A stretch of DNA of 64,000 bases. Source: Bathymodiolus brooksi (taxonomy: Eukaryota; Mollusca; Bivalvia; Mytilida; Modiolidae). The notes beneath the pieces were generated by a model. It was not told the origin of the DNA. It saw only the letters and a list, made by a program, of their open reading frames with translations, and searched no databases. The stretch covers positions 32,101,804 through 32,165,803 of the forward strand of contig OY804579.1 of NCBI GenBank assembly GCA_963680875.1, in the 5' to 3' direction. Below, piece by piece: positions 27,874-41,810 of this stretch. The translations under genes and the position numbers were made by a program. Numbering within the stretch: position 1 is the first letter of the stretch; each line of letters begins with the position of its first letter.

Positions 27874-30246
27874 ACACCCGCCATGTTACTCATATAGTCA
27901 CCAAGGGAAAGGAGTTCCGTCTTCTCATAAGAAATAAGACATATATACATAAGACACCCGCTATGTTGCTCATATAGTCACCAAGGCTAAGGAGTTCCGT
28001 TTTCTCATAAGACATAAGACATGCATACATAAGACACCCGCTATGTTACTCATATAGTCACCAAGGGTAAGGAGTTCCGTCTTCTCATAAGATATAAGAC
28101 ATATTTGCATAAGACACCCGCTATGTTGCTCATATAGTTACCAAGGGTAAGGAGTTCCGTCTTCTCATAAGACATAAGACATACATACATAAGACACCAG
28201 CAATGTTATTCATATAGTCACCAAGGGTAAGGAGTTCCGGCTTCTCATAAGACATAAGACATATATACATAAGACACCCGCTATGTTACTCATATAGTCA
28301 CCAAGGGTAAGGAGTTCCATCTTCTCATAAGACATAAGACATACATACATAAGACACCCGCTATGTTACTCATATAGTCACCAAGGGTAAGGAGTTCCGT
28401 CGTCTCATAAGACATAAGACATATATGCATAAGACACCCGCTATGTTGCTCATATTGTCACCAAGGCTAAGGAGTTCCGTCTTCTCATAAGACATAAGAC
28501 ATACATACATAAGACACCCGCTATGTTACTCATATATTCCCCAAGGGTAAGGAGTTCCGTCTTCTCATAAGACATAGGACATATATGCATAAGACACCCG
28601 CTATGTTGCTCATATAGTCACCAAGGGTAAGGAGTTCCGTCTTCTCATAAGACATAAGACATATATACATAAGACACCCGCTATGTTACTCATATAGTCA
28701 CCAAGGGTAAGGAGTTCCGTCTTCTCATAAGACATAAGACATATATTCATAAGACACCCGCTATGTTACTCATATAGTCACCAAGGGTAAGGAGTTCCAT
28801 CTTCTCATAAGACATAAGACATACATACATAAGACACCCGCTATGTTACTCATATAGTCACCAAGGGTAAGGAGTTCCGTCGTCTCATAAGACATAAGAC
28901 ATATATGCATTAGACACCCGCTATGTTGCTCATATAGTCACCAAGGCTAAGGAGTTCCGTCTTCTCATAAGACATAAGACATACATACATAAGACACCCG
29001 CTATGTTACTCATATATTCACCAAGGGTAAGGAGTTCCATCTTCTCATAAGACATAGGACATATATGCATAAGACACCCGCTATGTTGCTCATATAGTCA
29101 CCAAGGGTAAGGAGTTCCGTCTTCTCATAAGACATAAGACATATATACATAAGACACCCGCTATGTTACTCATATAGTCACCAAGGGTAAGGAGTTCCGT
29201 CTTCTCATAAGACATAAGACATATATTCATAAGACACCCGCTATGTTACTCATATAGTCACCAAGGGTAAGGAGTTCCGTCTTCTCATAAGACATAAGAC
29301 ATACATACATAAGACACCCGCTATGTTACTCATATAGTCATCAAGGGTAAGGAGTTCTGTCTTCTCATAAGACATAAGACATATATTCATAAGACACCCT
29401 CTATGTTACTCATATAGTCACCAAGGGTAAGGAGTTCCGTCTTCTCATAAGACATAAGACATATTTGCATAAGACACCCGCTATGTTGCTCATATAGTCA
29501 CCAAGGGTAAGGAGTTCCGTCTTCTCATAAGACATAAGACATACATACATAAGACACCCGCTATGTTACTCATATAGTCACCAAGGGTAAGGAGTTCCGC
29601 CTTCTCATAATACATAAGACATATATACATAAGACACCCGCTATGTTACTCATATAGTCACCAAGGGTAAGGAGTTCCGTCTTCTCATAAGACATAAGAC
29701 ATACATACATAAGACACCCGCTATGTTACTCATATAGTCACAAAGGGTAAGGAGTTCCGTCTTCTCATAAGACATAAGACATACATACATAAGACACCTG
29801 CTATGTTGCTCATATAGTCACCAAGGGTAAGGAGTTCAGTCTTCTCATAAGACATAAGACATACATACATAAGACACCTGCTATGTTGCTCATACAGTCA
29901 CCAAGGGTAAGCAGTTCAGTCTTCTCATAAGACATAAGACATATATACATAAGACACCCGCTATGTTACTCATATAGTCACCAAGGATAAGGAGTTCCGT
30001 CTTCTCATAAGACATTAGACATACATATATAAGGCACCCGCTGTGTTACTCATATAGTCACCAAGGGTAAGGAGTTCCGTCTTCTCATAAGACATAAGAC
30101 AAATATACATCAGACACCCGCTATGTTACTCATATAGTCAACAAGGGTAAGGAGTTCCGTCTTCTCATAAGACATAAGACATATATACATAAGACACCCA
30201 CTATGTTCCTTATATAGTTACCAAGGGTAAGCAGCTCCGTGATAAG
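27874..30246. repeat. Block B16: 29 monomers + 53-bp closer (chimeric, s4/e1)
   Basis: The block is 2,373 bp. Its left 11 monomers match the start of B21 (s4 start, GTTTTCTC, ATGCATACATAAG, ATATTCCCCAAGG). From about 28774 it matches the right part of B11, including GACAAATATACATC. It is the junction block of the 7.5-kb tandem duplication. The breakpoint lies between about 28743 and 28799. Confidence 0.93.
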
Positions 30247-31658
30247 ACACCCGCCATGTTACTCATATAGTCACCAAGGGAAAGGAGTTCCGTCTTCTCA
30301 TAAGACATAAGACATATATACATAAGAAACCCGCTATGTTACTCATATAGTCACCAAGGGTAAGGAGTTCCGTCTTCTCATAAGTCATAAGACATATATG
30401 CATAAGACACCCGCTATGTTGCTCATATAGTCACCAAGGCTAAGGAGTTCCGTCTTCTCATAAGACATAAGACATATATACATAAGACACCCGCTATGTT
30501 ACTCATATATTCACCAAGGGTAAGGAGTTCCCTCTTCTCATAAGACATAGGACATATATGCATAAGACACCCGCTATGTTGCTCATATAGTCACCAAGGG
30601 TAAGGAGTTCCGTCTTCTCATAAGACATAAGACATATATTCATAAGACACCCGCTATGTTACTCATATAGTCACCAAGGGTAAGGAGTTCCGTCTTTTCA
30701 TAAGACATAAGACATACATACATAAGACACCCGCTATGTTACTCATATAGTCATCAAGGGTAAGGAGTTCTGTCTTCTCATAAGACATAAGACATATATT
30801 CATAAGACACCCTCTATGTTACTCATATAGTCACCAAGGGTAAGGAGTTCCGTCTTCTCATAAGACATAAGACATATTTGCATAAGACACCCGCTATGTT
30901 GCTCATATAGTCACCAAGGGTAAGGAGTTCCGTCTTCTCATAAGACATAAGACATACATACATAAGACACCCGCTATGTTACTCATATAGTCACCAAGGG
31001 TAAGGAGTTCCGCCTTCTCATAATACATAAGACATATATACATAAGACACCCGCTATGTTACTCATATAGTCACCAAGGGTAAGGAGTTCCGTCTTCTCA
31101 TAAGACATAAGACATACATACATAAGACATCCGCTATGTTACTCATATAGTCACCAAGCGTAAGGAGTTCCGTCTTCTCATAAGACATAAGACATACATA
31201 CATAAGACACCTGCTATGTTACTCATATAGTCACCAAGGGTAAGGAATTCCGTCTTCTCATAAGACATAAGACATATATGCATAAGACACCCGCTATCTT
31301 GCTCATATAGTCACCAAGGGTAAGGAGTTCCGTCTTCTCATAAGACATATGACATATATACATAAGACACCCGTTATGTTACTCATATAGTCACCAAGGG
31401 TAAGGAGTTTCATCTTCTCATAAGACATAAGACATACATACATAAGAAACCCGCTATGTTACTCATATAGTCACCAAGGGTAAGGAGTTCCGTCTTCTCA
31501 TAAGACATAAGACATATATGCATAAGACACCCGCTATGTTACTCATATAGTCACCAAGGGTAAGGAGTTCCGTCTTCTCATAAGACATAAGACATATATA
31601 CATAAGACACCCACTATGTTCCTTATATAGTCACCAAGGGTAAGCAGCTCGTGATAAG
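30247..31658. repeat. Block B17: 17 monomers + 52-bp closer (s2/e2)
   Basis: The block is 1,412 bp, the second copy of B12, and has the same 1-bp loss in its closer. It differs from B12 in a few single bases, for example CCAAGCGTAAGG near 31157 and AAACCC near 31446. Confidence 0.95.
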
Positions 31659-33071
31659 ACACCCGCCATGTTACTCATATAGTCACCAAGGGAAAGGAGT
31701 TCCGTCTTCTCATAAGACATAAGACATATATACATAAGACACCCGCTATGTTGCTCATATAGTCACCAAAGCTAAGGAGTTGCGTCTTCTCATAAGACAT
31801 AAGACATACATACATAAGACACCCGCTATGTTACTCATATAGTCACCAAGGGTAAGGAGTTCCGTCTTCTCATAAGATATAAGACATATTTGCATAAGAC
31901 ACCCGCTATGTTGCTCATATAGTTACCAAGGGTAAGGAGTTCCGTCTTCTCATAAGACATAAGACATACATACATAAGACACCCGCAATGTTATTCATAT
32001 AGTCACCAAGGGTAAGGAGTTCCGGCTTCTCATAAGACATAAGACATATATACATAAGACACCCGCTATGTTACTCATATAGTCACCAAGGGTAAGGAGT
32101 TCCATCTTCTCATAAGACATAAGACATACATACATAAGACACCCGCTATGTTACTCATATAGTCACCAAGGGTAAGGAGTTCCGTCGTCTCATAAGACAT
32201 AAGACATATATGCATTAGACACCCGCTATGTTGCTCATATAGTCACCAAGGGTAAGGAGTTCCGTCTTCTCATAAGACATAAGACATATTTGCATAAGAC
32301 ACCCGCTATGTTGCTCATATAGTCACCAAGGGTAAGGAGTTCCGTCTTCTCATAAGACATAAGACATACATACATAAGACACCCGCTATGTTACTCATAT
32401 AGTCACCAAGGGTAAGGAGTTCCGCCTTCTCATAATACATAAGACATATATACATAAGACACCCGCTATGTTACTCATATAGTCACCAAGGGTAAGGAGT
32501 TCCGTCTTCTCATAAGACATAAGACATACATACATAAGACACCCGCTATGTTACTCATATAGTCACAAAGGGTAAGGAGTTCCGTCTTCTCATAAGACAT
32601 AAGACATACATACATAAGACACCTGCTATGTTGCTCATATAGTCACCAAGGGTAAGGAGTTCAGTCTTCTCATAAGACATAAGACATACATACATAAGAC
32701 ACCTGCTATGTTGCTCATACAGTCACCAAGGGTAAGCAGTTCAGTCTTCTCATAAGACATAAGACATATATACATAAGACACCCGCTATGTTACTCATAA
32801 AGTCACCAAAGATAAGGAGTTCCGTCTTCTCATAAGACATTAGACATACAAATATAAGGCACCCGCTGTGTTACTCATATAGTCACCAAGGGTAAGGAGT
32901 TCCGTCTTCTCATAAGACATAAGACATATATACATCAGACACCCGCTATGTTACTCATATAGTCAACAAGGGTAAGGAGTTCCGTCTTCTCATAAGACAT
33001 AAGACATATATACATAAGACACCCACTATGTTCCTTATATAGTTACCAAGGGTAAGCAGCTCCGTGATAAG
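31659..33071. repeat. Block B18: 17 monomers + 53-bp closer (s1/e1)
   Basis: The block is 1,413 bp and is the undeleted counterpart of B13. Its last six monomers, from 32539, begin the first copy of the 20,415-bp duplication and reappear as the right part of B32. T-subtype closer. Confidence 0.95.
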
Positions 33072-34804
33072 ACACCCGCCATGTTACTAATATAGTCACC
33101 AAGGGAAAGGAGTTCCGTCTTCTCATAAGACATAAGACATATATACATAAGAAACCCGCTATGTTACTCATATAGTCACCAAGGGTAAGGAGTTCCGTCT
33201 TCTCATAAGACATAAGACATATATGCATAAGACACCCGCTATGTTGCTCATATAGTCACCAAGGCTAAGGAGTTCCGTCTTCTCATAAGAAATAAGACAT
33301 ATATACATAAGACACCCGCTATGTTGCTCATATAGTCACCAAGGCTAAGGAGTTCCGTCTTCTCATAAGACATAAGACATACATACATAAGACACCCGCT
33401 ATGTTACTCATATAGTCACCAAGGGTAAGGAGTTCCGTCTTCTCATAAGATATAAGACATATTTGCATAAGACACCCGCTATGTTGCTCATATAGTTACC
33501 AAGGGTAAGGAGTTCCGTCTTCTCATAAGACATAAGACATACATACATAAGACACCAGCAATGTTATTCATATAGTCACCAAGGGTAAGGAGTTCCGGCT
33601 TCTCATAAGACATAAGACATATATACATAAGACACCCGCTATGTTGCTCATATAGTCACCAAGGCTAAGGAGTTCCGTCTTCTCATAAGACATAAGACAT
33701 ACATACATAAGACACCCGCTATGTTACTCATATATTCACCAAGGGTAAGGAGTTCCCTCTTCTCATAAGACATAGGACATATATGCATAAGACACCCGCT
33801 ATGTTGCTCATATAGTCACCAAGGGTAAGGAGTTCCGTCTTCTCATAAGACATAAGACATATATACATAAGACACCCGCTATGTTACTCATATAGTCACC
33901 AAGGGTAAGGAGTTCCGTCTTCTCATAAGACATAAGACATATATTCATAAGACACCCGCTATGTTACTCATATAGTCACCAAGGGTAAGGAGTTCCGTCT
34001 TCTCATAAGACATAAGACATATTTGCATAAGACACCCGCTATGTTGCTCATATAGTCACCAAGGGTAAGGAGTTCCGTCTTCTCATAAGACAAAAGACAT
34101 ACATACATAAGACACCCGCTATGTTACTCATATAGTCACCAAGGGTAAGGAGTTCCGCCTTCTCATAATACATAAGACATATATACATAAGACACCCGCT
34201 ATGTTACTCATATAGTCACCAAGGGTAAGGAGTTCCGTCTTCTCATAAGACATAAGACATACATACATAAGACACCCGCTATGTTACTCATATAGTCACA
34301 AAGGGTAAGGAGTTCCGTCTTCTCATAAGACATAAGACATACATACATAAGACACCTGCTATGTTGCTCATATAGTCACCAAGGGTAAGGAGTTCAGTCT
34401 TCTCATAAGACATAAGACATACATACATAAGACACCTGCTATGTTGCTCATACAGTCACCAAGGGTAAGCAGTTCAGTCTTCTCATAAGACATAAGACAT
34501 ATATACATAAGACACCCGCTATGTTACTCATATAGTCACCAAGGATAAGGAGTTCCGTCTTCTCATAAGACATTAGACATACATATATAAGGCACCCGCT
34601 GTGTTACTCATATAGTCACCAAGGGTAAGGAGTTCCGTCTTCTCATAAGACATAAGACATATATACATCAGACACCCGCTATGTTACTCATATAGTCAAC
34701 AAGGGTAAGGAGTTCCGTCTTCTCATAAGACATAAGACATATATACATAAGACACCCACTATGTTCCTTATATAGTCACCAAGGGTAAGCAGCTCCGTGA
34801 TAAG
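33072..34804. repeat. Block B19: 21 monomers + 53-bp closer (s2/e1)
   Basis: The block is 1,733 bp, copy two of B14 (offset 7,784) and source of B33 (offset 20,415). It has CAAAAGACAT at 34093, absent from B14 and present in B33. Confidence 0.95.
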
Positions 34805-35657
34805 ACACCCGCCATGTTACTCATATAGTCACCAAGGGAAAGGAGTTCCGTCTTCTCATAAGACATAAGAAATATATACATAAGAAACCCGCTATGTTAC
34901 TCATATAGTCACCAAGGGTAAGGAGTTCCGTCTTCTCATAAGACATAAGACATATATGCATAAGACACCCGCTATGTTGCTCATATAGTCACCAAGGCTA
35001 AGGAGTTCCGTCTTCTCATAAGACATAAGACATATATACATAAGACACCCGCTATGTTACTCATATAGTCACCAAGGGTAAGGAGTTCCGTCTTCTCATA
35101 AGACATAAGACATACATACATAAGACACCCGCTATGTTACTCATATAGTCACCAAGGGTAAGGAGTTCTGCATTCTCATAAGTCATAAGTCATATATTCA
35201 TAAGACACCCGCTATGTTACTCATATAGTCACCAAGGGTAAGGAGTTCCGTCTTCTCATAAGACATAAGACATATATGCATAAGACACCCGCTATCTTGC
35301 TCATATAGTCACCAAGGGTAAGGAGTTCCGTCTTCTCATAAGACATAAGACATATATACATAAGACACCCGTTATGTTACTCATATAGTCACCAAGGGTA
35401 AGGAGTTTCATCTTCTCATAAGACATAAGACATACATACATAAGACACCCGCTATGTTACTCATATAGTCACCAAGGGTAAGGAGTTCCGTCTTCTCATA
35501 AGACATAAGACATATATACATAAGACACCCGCTATGTTACTCATATAGTCACCAAGGGTAAGGAGTTCCGTCTTCTCATAAGACATAAGACATATATACA
35601 TAAGACACCCACTATGTTCCTTATATAGTCACCAAGGGTAAGCAGCTCCGTGATAAG
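34805..35657. repeat. Block B20: 10 monomers + 53-bp closer (s2/e2)
   Basis: The block is 853 bp, copy two of B15. It has GAAATATATAC at 34871, absent from B15 and present in B34 (55286). Confidence 0.95.
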
Positions 35658-38030
35658 ACACCCGCCATGTTACTCATATAGTCACCAAGGGAAAGGAGTT
35701 CCGTCTTCTCATAAGAAATAAGACATATATACATAAGACACCCGCTATGTTGCTCATATAGTCACCAAGGCTAAGGAGTTCCGTTTTCTCATAAGACATA
35801 AGACATGCATACATAAGACACCCGCTATGTTACTCATATAGTCACCAAGGGTAAGGAGTTCCGTCTTCTCATAAGATATAAGACATATTTGCATAAGACA
35901 CCCGCTATGTTGCTCATATAGTTACCAAGGGTAAGGAGTTCCGTCTTCTCATAAGACATAAGACATACATACATAAGACACCAGCAATGTTATTCATATA
36001 GTCACCAAGGGTAAGGAGTTCCGGCTTCTCATAAGACATAAGACATATATACATAAGACACCCGCTATGTTACTCATATAGTCACCAAGGGTAAGGAGTT
36101 CCATCTTCTCATAAGACATAAGACATACATACATAAGACACCCGCTATGTTACTCATATAGTCACCAAGGGTAAGGAGTTCCGTCGTCTCATAAGACATA
36201 AGACATATATGCATAAGACACCCGCTATGTTGCTCATATTGTCACCAAGGCTAAGGAGTTCCGTCTTCTCATAAGACATAAGACATACATACATAAGACA
36301 CCCGCTATGTTACTCATATATTCCCCAAGGGTAAGGAGTTCCGTCTTCTCATAAGACATAGGACATATATGCATAAGACACCCGCTATGTTGCTCATATA
36401 GTCACCAAGGGTAAGGAGTTCCGTCTTCTCATAAGACATAAGACATATATACATAAGACACCCGCTATGTTACTCATATAGTCACCAAGGGTAAGGAGTT
36501 CCGTCTTCTCATAAGACATAAGACATATATTCATAAGACACCCGCTATGTTACTCATATAGTCACCAAGGGTAAGGAGTTCCGTCTTCTCATAAGACATA
36601 AGACATACATACATAAGACACCCGCTATGTTACTCATATAGTCATCAAGGGTAAGGAGTTCTGTCTTCTCATAAGACATAAGACATATATTCATAAGACA
36701 CCCTCTATGTTACTCATATAGTCACCAAGGGTAAGGAGTTCCGTCTTCTCATAAGACATAAGACATATTTGCATAAGAAACCCGCTATGTTGCTCATATA
36801 GTCACCAAGGGTAAGGAGTTCCGTCTTCTCATAAGACATAAGACATACATACATAAGACACCCGCTATGTTACTCATATAGTCACCAAGGGTAAGGAGTT
36901 CCGCCTTCTCATAATACATAAGACATATATGCATAAGACACCCGCTATGTTACTCATATAGTCACCAAGGGTAAGGAGTTCCGTCTTCTCATAAGACATA
37001 AGACATACATACATAAGACACCCGCTATGTTACTCATATAGTCACCAAGGGTAAGGAGTTCCGTCTTCTCATAAGACATAAGACATACATACATAAGACA
37101 CCCGCTATGTTGCTCATATAGTCACCAAGGGTAAGGAGTTCCGTCTTCTCATAAGACATAAGCCATACATACATAAGACACCCGCTATGTTACTCATATA
37201 GTCACCAAGGGTAAGGAGTTCTGTCTTCTCATAAGACATAAGACATATATTCATAAGACACCCTCTATGTTACTCATATAGTCACCAAGGGTAAGGAGTT
37301 CCGTCTTCTCATAAGACATAAGACATATTTGCATAAGACACCCGCTATGTTGCTCATATAGTCACCAAGGGTAAGGAGTTCCGTCTTCTCATAAGACATA
37401 AGACATACATACATAAGACACCCGCTATGTTACTCATATAGTCACCAAGGGTAAGGAGTTCCGCCTTCTCATAATACATAAGACATATATACATAAGAAA
37501 CCCGCTATGTTACTCATATAGTCACCAAGGGTAAGGAGTTCCGTCTTCTCATAAGACATAAGACATACATACATAAGACACCCGCTATGTTACTCATATA
37601 GTCACCAAGGGTAAGGAGTTCCGTCTTCTCATAAGACATAAGACATACATACATAAGAAACCCGCTATGTTGCTAATATAGTCACCAAGGGTAAGGAGTT
37701 CAGTCTTCTCATAAGACATAAGACATATATACATAAGACAACCTCTATGTTACTCATATAGTCACCAAGGGTAAGGAGTTCCGTCTTCTCATAAGACATA
37801 AGACATACATACATAAGACACCCGCTTTGTTACTCATATAGTCACCAAGGGTAAGGAGTTCCGCCTTCTCATAAGACATAAGACATATATACATAAGACA
37901 CCCGCTATGTTACTCATATAGTCACCAAGGGTAAGGAGTTCCGTCTTCTCATAAGATATAAGACATATATACATAAGACACCCACTATGTTCCTTATATA
38001 GTCACCAAGGGTAAGCAGCTCAGTGATAAG
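35658..38030. repeat. Block B21: 29 monomers + 53-bp closer (s4)
   Basis: The block is 2,373 bp. Its left part is repeated upstream in B16. The right part, from about 36558, belongs only to B21 and B35. It holds AAGCCATACATAC, GACAACCTC, GCTAATATAG and AGATATAAGACATATATAC monomers before a closer with CAGTG. B21 alone has CGCTTTG (37827), against CGCTATG at 58242 in B35. Confidence 0.95.
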
Positions 38031-38959
38031 ACACCCGCCATGTTACTCATATAGTCACCAAGGGAAAGGAGTTCCGTCATCTCATAAGACATAAGACATA
38101 TATACATAAGACACCCGCTATGTTACTCATATAGTCACCAAGGTAAGGAGTTCCGTCGTCTCATAAGACATAAGACATATATGCATAAGACACCCGCTAT
38201 ATTGCTCATATAGTCACCAAGGCTAAGGAGTTCCGTCTTCTCATAAGACATAAGACATATATACATAAGACACCCGCTATGTTACTCATAGTCACCAAGG
38301 TAAGGAGTTCCGTCGTCTCATAAGACATAAGACATATATGCATAAGACACCCGCTATATTGCTCATATAGTCACCAAGGCTAAGGAGTTCCGTCTTCTCA
38401 TAAGACATAAGACATACATACATAAGACACCCGCTATGTTACTCATATAGTCATCAAGGGTAAGGAGTTCCATCTTCTCATAAGACATAAGACATACATA
38501 CATAAGACACCCTCTATGTTACTCATATAGTCACCAAGGGTAAGGAGTTCTGCCTTCTCATAAGACATAAGACATATATGCATAAGACACCCGCTATGTT
38601 GCTTATATAGTCACCAAGGGTAAGGAGTTCCGTCTTCTCATAAGACATAAGACATATATACATAAGACACCCGCTATGTTACTCATATAGTCACCAAGGG
38701 TAAGGAGTTCCATCTTCTCATAAGACATAAGACATACATACATAAGACACCCGCTATGTTACTCATATAGTCACCAAGGGTAAGGAGTTCCGTCTTCTCA
38801 TAAGACATAAGACATACATACATAAGACACCCGCTATGTTACTCATATAATCACCAAGGGTAAGGAGTTCCGTCTTCTCATAAGACATAAGACATATATA
38901 CATAAGACACCCACTATGTTCCTTATATAGTCACCAAGGGTAAGCAGCTCCGTGATAAG
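38031..38959. repeat. Block B22: 11 monomers + 53-bp closer (e3, small deletions)
   Basis: The block is 929 bp, 4 bp short of 11 x 80 + 53. One monomer has AAGGTAAGG (minus 1) near 38142. Another has CTCATAGTCACCAAGGTAAGG (minus 3) near 38285. CTATATTGCTC marks two monomers. It is repeated as B36 with the same deletions. Confidence 0.95.
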
Positions 38960-39252
38960 ACACCCGCCATGTTACTCATATAGTCACCAAGGGAAAGGAG
39001 TTCCGTCTTCTCATAAGACATAAGACATATATACATAAGACACCCGCTATGTTACTCATATAGTCACCAAGGCTAAGGAGTTCCGTCTTCTCATAAGACA
39101 TAAGACATACATACATAAGACACCCGCTATGTTACTCATATAGTCACCAAGGGTAAGGAGTTCCGTCTTCTCATAAGACATAAGACATATATACATAAGA
39201 CACCCACTATGTTCCTTATATAGTCACCAAGGGTAAGCAGCTCCGTGATAAG
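38960..39252. repeat. Block B23: 3 monomers + 53-bp closer
   Basis: One of the shortest blocks, 293 bp. The same three-monomer block recurs as B26, B37 and B40. The first pair (B23/B26) is 2,558 bp apart, as is the second (B37/B40). Confidence 0.95.
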
Positions 39253-40104
39253 ACACCCGCCATGTTACTCATATAGTCACCAAGGGACAGGAGTACCGTC
39301 TTCTCATAAGACATCAGACATATATACATAAGACACCCGCTATGTTACTCATATAGTCACCAAGGTAAGGAGTTCCGTCGTCTCATAAGACATAAGACAT
39401 ATATGCATAAGACACCCGCTATATTGCTCATAAAGTCACCAAGGCTAAGGAGTTCCGTCTTCTCATAAGACATAAGACATACATACATAAGACACCCGCT
39501 ATGTTACTCATATATTCACCATGGGTAAGGAGTTCCGTCTTCTCATAAGACATAAGACATACATACATAAGACACCTGCTATGTTACTCATATAGTCACC
39601 AAGGGTAAGGAGTTCCATCTTCTCATATGACATAAGACATACATACATAAGACACCCGCTATGTTACTCATATAGTCACCAAGGGTAAGGAGTTCTGCCT
39701 TCTCATAAGACATAAGACATATATGCATAAGACACCCGCTATGTTGCTCATATAGTCACCAAGGGTAAGGAGTTCCGTCTTCTCATAAGACATAAGACAT
39801 ATATACATAAGACACCCGCTATGTTACTCATATAGTCACCAAGGGTAAGGAGTTCCATCTTCTCATAAGACATAAGACATACATACATAAGACACCCGCT
39901 ATGTTACTCATATAGTCACCAAGGGTAAGGAGTTCCGTCTTCTCATAAGACATAAGACATATATGCATAAGACACCCGCTATGTTACTCATATAGTCACC
40001 AAGGGTAAGGAGTTCCGTCTTCTCATAAGACATAAGACATATATACATAAGACACCCACTATGTTCCTTATATAGTCACCAAGGGTAAGCAGCTCCGTGA
40101 TAAG
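39253..40104. repeat. Block B24: 10 monomers + 53-bp closer
   Basis: The block is 852 bp, with one 79-bp monomer (AAGGTAAGG near 39364). Its markers are GGGACAGGAGTACC, GACATCAGAC, CATAAAGTC, CACCATGGG and CATATGACAT. It recurs as B27, B38 and B41. Confidence 0.95.
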
Positions 40105-41517
40105 ACACCCGCCATGTTACTCATATAGTCACCAAGGGAAAGGAGTTCCGTCTTCTCATAAGACATAAGACATACATACATAAGACACCCGCTATGTTAC
40201 TCATATATTCACCAAGGGTAAGGAGTTCCATCTTCTCATAAGACATAGGACATATATGCATAAGACACCCGCTATGTTGCTCATATAGTCACCAAGGGTA
40301 AGGAGTTCCGTCTTCTCATAAGACATAAGACATATATACATAAGACACCCGCTATGTTACTCATATAGTCACCAAGGGTAAGGAGTTCCGTCTTCTCATA
40401 AGACATAAGACATATATTCATAAGACACCCGCTATGTTACTCATATAGTCACCAAGGGTAAGGAGTTCCGTCTTCTCATAAGACATAAGACATACATACA
40501 TAAGACACCCGCTATGTTACTCATATAGTCATCAAGGGTAAGGAGTTCTGTCTTCTCATAAGACATAAGACATATATTCATAAGACACCCTCTATGTTAC
40601 TCATATAGTCACCAAGGGTAAGGAGTTCCGTCTTCTCATAAGACATAAGACATATTTGCATAAGACACCCGCTATGTTGCTCATATAGTCACCAAGGGTA
40701 AGGAGTTCCGTCTTCTCATAAGACATAAGACATACATACATAAGACACCCGCTATGTTACTCATATAGTCACCAAGGGTAAGGAGTTCCGTCTTCTCATA
40801 AGATATAAGACATATTTGCATAAGACACCCGCTATGTTGCTCATATAGTTACCAAGGGTAAGGAGTTCCGTCTTCTCATAAGACATAAGACATACATACA
40901 TAAGACACCCGCAATGTTATTCATATAGTCACCAAGGGTAAGGAGTTCCGGCTTCTCATAAGACATAAGACATATATACATAAGACACCCGCTATGTTAC
41001 TCATATAGTCACCAAGGGTAAGGAGTTCCATCTTCTCATAAGACATAAGACATACATACATAAGACACCCGCTATGTTACTCATATAGTCACCAAGGGTA
41101 AGGAGTTCCGTCGTCTCATAAGACATAAGACATATATGCATAAGACACCCGCTATGTTGCTTATATAGTCACCAAGGGTAAGGAGTTCCGTCTTCTCATA
41201 AGACATAAGACATATATACATAAGACACCCGCTATGTTACTCATATAATCACCAAGGGTAAGGAGTTCCATCTTCTCATAAGACATAAGACATACATACA
41301 TAAGACACCCGCTATGTTACTCATATAGTCACCAAGGGTAAGGAGTTCCGTCTTCTCATAAGACATAAGACATACATACATAAGACACCCGCTATGTTAC
41401 TCATATAATCACCAAGGGTAAGGAGTTCCGTCTTCTCATAAGACATAAGACATATATACATAAGACACCCACTATGTTCCTTATATAGTCACCAAGGGTA
41501 AGCAGCTCCGTGATAAG
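40105..41517. repeat. Block B25: 17 monomers + 53-bp closer (s3/e3)
   Basis: The block is 1,413 bp. Monomers 1-13 follow the order of the start of B28 (and B8, B31). Monomers 14-17, with TTGCTTATATAG and ATAATC, match the end of B22. It is therefore a chimera of the two block types, copied as B39. Confidence 0.93.
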
Positions 41518-41810
41518 ACACCCGCCATGTTACTCATATAGTCACCAAGGGAAAGGAGTTCCGTCTTCTCATAAGACATAAGACATATATACATAAGACA
41601 CCCGCTATGTTACTCATATAGTCACCAAGGCTAAGGAGTTCCGTCTTCTCATAAGACATAAGACATACATACATAAGACACCCGCTATGTTACTCATATA
41701 GTCACCAAGGGTAAGGAGTTCCGTCTTCTCATAAGACATAAGACATATATACATAAGACACCCACTATGTTCCTTATATAGTCACCAAGGGTAAGCAGCT
41801 CCGTGATAAG
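41518..41810. repeat. Block B26: 3 monomers + 53-bp closer
   Basis: The block is 293 bp, a copy of B23 lying 2,558 bp downstream of it. Confidence 0.95.

Larger units (their letters stand above)
21231..28773. repeat. Copy 1 of a 7.5-kb tandem duplication
   Basis: It runs from within B11 through B12-B15 to the first 11 monomers of B16. It is 7,543 bp long. Relative to copy 2 it has lost 240 bp in B13 and 1 bp in B12. Paired private bases support the match: 22559/30102 (offset 7,543), 23806/31350 (7,544), and the chance ORF boundary 25259/33043 (7,784). Confidence 0.88.
28774..36557. repeat. Copy 2 of the tandem duplication (7,784 bp)
   Basis: It runs from within B16 through B17-B20 to the first 11 monomers of B21. 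It retains the three monomers (31819-32058) that copy 1 has lost. The two copies are adjacent, as expected from a single unequal crossover. Confidence 0.88.
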
